Below are positions 61,599 to 64,000 of a stretch of 64,000 bases of DNA, one piece after another. The notes under the pieces were generated by a model. The model had not been told where the DNA came from, did no database searches, and saw nothing but the letters and a program-made list of their open reading frames with translations. Origin of the DNA: Streptomyces sp. NBC_00523 (GTDB taxonomy: Bacteria; Actinomycetota; Actinomycetes; Streptomycetales; Streptomycetaceae). Numbering within the stretch: the stretch's first letter is position 1; the number at the start of each line of letters is the position of its first letter. The DNA lies in NCBI RefSeq assembly GCF_036346615.1, contig NZ_CP107836.1, positions 372,001-436,000 of the forward strand, given 5' to 3'. The translations under genes were made by a program, and so were the position numbers.

Positions 61599-61652
61599 GA
61601 ACGTTGTTCTATCGTAGCTCATCGTACGGCGTTCGATAGCCGAACGATGTTC
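61599..61652. promoter_or_regulatory. Two TetR operators of the form GAACGNTGTTC
   Basis: GAACGTTGTTC at 61599-61609 and GAACGATGTTC at 61642-61652. A third, overlapping repeat CGTTCG-N5-CGAACG lies at 61630-61646. The two copies lie about 31 and 19 bases from the TetR and MFS starts, so one repressor would control both. Confidence 0.7.
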
Positions 61653-61670
61653 GACCGAAAGGACCGCGCC

Positions 61671-63140
61671 ATGACTACCGCCCCACCCGTGAACGGGTCC
61701 CGTTCGTATCCCTCGCTGCGCGCGGCGTGGATACCCCTGGCCGCCCTGTGCCTGGCCTTCTTCGTCGAGATGGTCGACAACACCCTGCTGTCGATCGCCC
61801 TGCCCACGATCGGCCGCGACCTGGGCAGCGGCACGACCGCGTTGCAGTGGGTCACCGGCGCCTACTCGCTGACGTTCGGCGGCCTCCTGCTGACCGCCGG
61901 ATCGATGGCGGACCGGCTCGGCCGCCGCCGGGTGCTGCTCATCGGGCTCACCGTGTTCGGGGCGCTCAGCCTGTGCGTCGCGCTCGTCTCCACCGCGGGC
62001 GAGCTGATCGCCCTGCGCGCCGCGCTCGGCGTGGCGGCCGCCGCGATGGCTCCGATCACGAACTCGCTGGTCTTCCGCCTGTTCGACGACAAGGCGCTGC
62101 GGATGCGCGCGATGACCGTCATGATCATCGTGGGCATGTCCGGCTTCGTCCTGGGCCCGCTGCTCGGCGGTACGGCGCTGGCGCACGTCCGGTGGGAGTG
62201 GCTGCTGCTCGTCAACGCCCCGATCGCGCTGATCGCGTGCATCGGCGTCCGGCTCGGCGTCCCGGCCGACCGCCCCGAGGACCTGACCAAGGACAGGCTC
62301 GACGTGCCGGGCGCGCTGCTGAGCGTCGCCGCCATCGGGCTCGCTTGCTACTCGCTGACCAGCGGTGTCGAGCACGGCTGGCTCTCCGGGATCACCCTGG
62401 CGTCCGTCGTGGGCGCGGTCGCGGCCGCGGTCGGCTTCGTGCGGCACGAGCGGCGCACCGCGGCGCCCATGCTGGATCTGCGGGTCTTCTCGAACGGCAC
62501 AGTGCGGGGGGCCGCGCTCGCGCAGATCGGGACGTCCATCGCGATGGCCAGTGTGATGTTCGGGCTGATCCTGCACTTCCAGTACGCGTACGGGTGGAGC
62601 CCGGTCCGGGCCGGCCTGGCCAACCTGCCCATCATCGTGACGATGCTCATGGCCACCCCGCTGTCCGAGTGGCTCGCCCGCCGGTTCGGCCACCGCATCG
62701 CCTGCCTGGTGGGCGCGGCCTGCCTGGCGGGGTCGCTGGCCGGTCTCGCCTGGGGCGTCGAGCACGGGTACGCCGTCATCGCGGTGTGCATGGTGCTCAT
62801 GACCGTGGGGCTGCGCACCGTGATGACGATCTGCGCGGTGGCCCTGGTGGACGCGATGCCCAGCAACCGCACCTCGATCGCCGCCGCCCTGAACGACACC
62901 GCCCAGGAGGTCGGCTCCAGCGTCGGCACCGCGGTGGTCGGCACGCTGATCGCCGCACTGGTCACCACGTCGCTCCCGGCCGGGGTCTGGAGCAGCGACC
63001 TCGTCGCCTCCTTCTTCCACGGCGAACGGATCACCTACGCACTGCTCGCCGTCGTCGTCGGGCTGATCGCGGCCGGCGGCGCGCTGAGCCTCACCGACTC
63101 GCACAGCGTCGAGGAACACCCCGTCGAGGAACCCGCCTGA
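61671..63140 (+). CDS. DHA2-family MFS exporter
   Basis: 489 residues from ATG 61671 (AAAGGA upstream). About 14 spans: LCLAFFVEMVDNTLLSIALPTIGRDLG at the start, loop GSMADRLGRRRVLLIGL after span 2, and motif C region GMSGFVLGPLLGGTALAHVRWEWLLLVNAPIA. EmrB/QacA/Rv-type multidrug exporter, controlled by the divergent TetR. No biosynthetic genes adjoin it, so general toxin defence is likely. Confidence 0.92.
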   Translation: MTTAPPVNGSRSYPSLRAAWIPLAALCLAFFVEMVDNTLLSIALPTIGRDLGSGTTALQWVTGAYSLTFGGLLLTAGSMADRLGRRRVLLIGLTVFGALSLCVALVSTAGELIALRAALGVAAAAMAPITNSLVFRLFDDKALRMRAMTVMIIVGMSGFVLGPLLGGTALAHVRWEWLLLVNAPIALIACIGVRLGVPADRPEDLTKDRLDVPGALLSVAAIGLACYSLTSGVEHGWLSGITLASVVGAVAAAVGFVRHERRTAAPMLDLRVFSNGTVRGAALAQIGTSIAMASVMFGLILHFQYAYGWSPVRAGLANLPIIVTMLMATPLSEWLARRFGHRIACLVGAACLAGSLAGLAWGVEHGYAVIAVCMVLMTVGLRTVMTICAVALVDAMPSNRTSIAAALNDTAQEVGSSVGTAVVGTLIAALVTTSLPAGVWSSDLVASFFHGERITYALLAVVVGLIAAGGALSLTDSHSVEEHPVEEPA

Positions 63141-63189
63141 TGTACGCCCCGGCAGCGGAGCCCGTCGGTCCCGGGCTCAGTTGCCGGGG

Positions 63190-63223
63190 GGAGCGCCCGG
63201 TCGCACACGCGGCCGGGCGCTCC
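63190..63223. terminator. Bidirectional terminator between the MFS and YCII genes
   Basis: 11-bp perfect stem (63190-63200 with 63213-63223, GGAGCGCCCGG / CCGGGCGCTCC), extended by two weaker pairs, between convergent genes. Confidence 0.85.
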
Positions 63224-63228
63224 TTCCG

Positions 63229-63777
63229 TCACCGGCGTCCGCCGAACTCCCAGTCGTGGACCTCGATGTCGGCGTACCGGTCCGCGGTGAGGACGGCGCG
63301 TGCCTCGTCCGGGCTCGCGGCCCTGAGCAGGCAGGCCGTACCGAGCCAGGTCCCGCCGTCGTCGGACAGCAGGGGCCCGTACGCGATCAGGTCGTCCTGG
63401 GCGGCCGGCAGGCCCGGGTCGGCCGCGGGACCTTCGCCGAGGCCGATCACCAGATAGCGGTTGCCGCCCTCCGAGCCTCCGGGAAAGTCCCACATGGTGC
63501 GGCCCAGCACGTTGCGCCAACGACGTATCAGCACGTCCCGATAGGCACCTGCCTGGTAGTTGGGCTCGTCGAAGGCGAACGCCCGGGCGGTGGCCGCATC
63601 GGGGAGGTCCACGATGTGCACGCTTCCGGTGGGTGTCTCACCGTCAGCGGCGAAGGTCGGGCCCCGGGCGATCAGCTCCTTCGCGTACCGGTCCATGTAG
63701 GACCAGTGCTCCTCCAGCAACTCTTCGCGCAGGGCGAGGGAGCCCGGCCGGTCTCGGTGGTAGCAGAAGTACTCCAT
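63229..63777 (-). CDS. Two-domain YCII-family protein
   Basis: 182 residues from ATG 63777 (a GTG two codons earlier is also possible; AAGGG upstream). The first YciI-like domain (about 1-95) is MEYFCYHRDRP...EEHWSYMDRYAKELIARGPT...GSVHIVDLPDAATARAFAFDEPNYQAGAYRDVLIRRW; a second follows (about 105-180, RYLVIGLGEG...AYGPLLSDDGGTWLGTACLLRAASPDEARAVLTADRY). The family's His-Asp pair is present in the first half. Small stand-alone enzymes of unclear reaction. Confidence 0.85.
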   Translation of the reverse strand: MEYFCYHRDRPGSLALREELLEEHWSYMDRYAKELIARGPTFAADGETPTGSVHIVDLPDAATARAFAFDEPNYQAGAYRDVLIRRWRNVLGRTMWDFPGGSEGGNRYLVIGLGEGPAADPGLPAAQDDLIAYGPLLSDDGGTWLGTACLLRAASPDEARAVLTADRYADIEVHDWEFGGRR

Positions 63778-63971
63778 GACCACGGACCCTTCCGTGTCGA
63801 CGGCTCCCGCTCAACCGGTTTCGGGTCACCGGTACGCGGTGGCGACGGTCCCGAGAGGACCGGCAGTGCTACCGAGGTCTGACGGCAGGGTTGGCTCCCC
63901 GGTATGACGCCTTCGGCGCGGCCGTACCCCTACCGTCCGGTCATCGCACCGAACCCGAGAAGGGGCTCCCC

Positions 63972-64000
63972 ATGACGCTCGCGCCCGACGCCCTCCCCGC
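63972..64000 (+). CDS. Start of a gene cut by the window edge
   Basis: ATG at 63972 with AAGGGG upstream opens a frame (MTLAPDALP) to the edge; too short to identify. The ~190 bases before it (63778-63971) hold no gene I can support. Confidence 0.4.

Noticed and set aside
60864..63119. 751-residue reverse-strand reading frame over the MFS exporter
   Set aside because: Only its last third (TetR, from 61568) is a real gene; the rest is the antisense of the exporter and has no family likeness.
1..64000. CRISPR arrays, tRNA or rRNA genes, insertion sequences, riboswitches
   Set aside because: No regularly spaced repeats, cloverleaf, transposase motif or conserved aptamer pattern was seen on either strand; a covariance-model search was not possible.

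Overview
The window is high-GC actinobacterial chromosome and fits a Streptomyces best. Codon third positions are almost always G or C, GTG starts and 4-base ATGA/GTGA operon overlaps are common, and terminators are GC-rich hairpins without U tracts. All function calls rest on reading motifs and gene order; no database search was run.

Layout. 1-4151: a LysR gene cut by the window edge, then a catabolic operon (2-keto-4-pentenoate hydratase, acylating acetaldehyde dehydrogenase, 4-hydroxy-2-oxovalerate aldolase) facing a divergent IclR regulator. 4146-9155: an SMI1/KNR4 protein, a small secreted protein, a membrane SpoIIE/PP2C phosphatase, a secreted beta-helix protein with a DasR-like site, and a scar where a metallo-hydrolase gene and a MarR gene have both lost their 5' ends. 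9264-17561: an isorenieratene-type carotenoid locus made of two convergent operons (crtI-crtB-Rieske, and FAD oxidoreductase-crtY-crtT-crtU), with no crtE. 17699-22153: a secreted glycoside hydrolase with a CBM2 under a perfect CebR box, plus small genes. 22287-28106: an iron-box-controlled ferrisiderophore importer, an alpha/beta hydrolase and an Sfp-type phosphopantetheinyl transferase. 28074-33242: a dipeptide/nickel-type ABC importer.

33425 to about 56700 is the accessory core, a type II polyketide cluster of angucycline type. Its order (oxygenase, TcmI-type cyclase, KS-alpha, KS-beta/CLF, ACP, ketoreductase, didomain aromatase, second oxygenase, SDR) matches the urdE-F-A-B-C-D-L-M / pgaE-F-A-B-C-D-L-M series from memory. 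The fused UrdM/PgaM protein is here two adjacent genes. Added to this core are a luciferase-like monooxygenase, two exporters, two tandem-ABM-domain proteins, an NmrA-like protein, a P450, two orphan OmpR-type regulators, a TetR repressor with two matching operators, an SDR lacking the catalytic Tyr, a LysR, a frameshifted MFS gene, a SnoaL-like protein and a hydrolase. No glycosyltransferase or deoxysugar gene is in the window. A ring-modified angucyclinone is the most economical product guess.

56798-64000 holds stress and efflux genes: an MFS exporter with a divergent ABATE/CGNR regulator, an AraC regulator and VOC protein that share an identically spaced promoter element, DUF1801 and DUF6332-like proteins, a TetR/MFS pair with repeated GAACGNTGTTC sites, a two-domain YCII protein and the first codons of a last gene.

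Most notable: the split UrdM/PgaM pair, the 11-bp-phased TTGAC array upstream of the PKS operon, paired operators at both TetR/MFS loci, the shared AraC/VOC promoter element, and two damaged loci (near 8802 and 54824).
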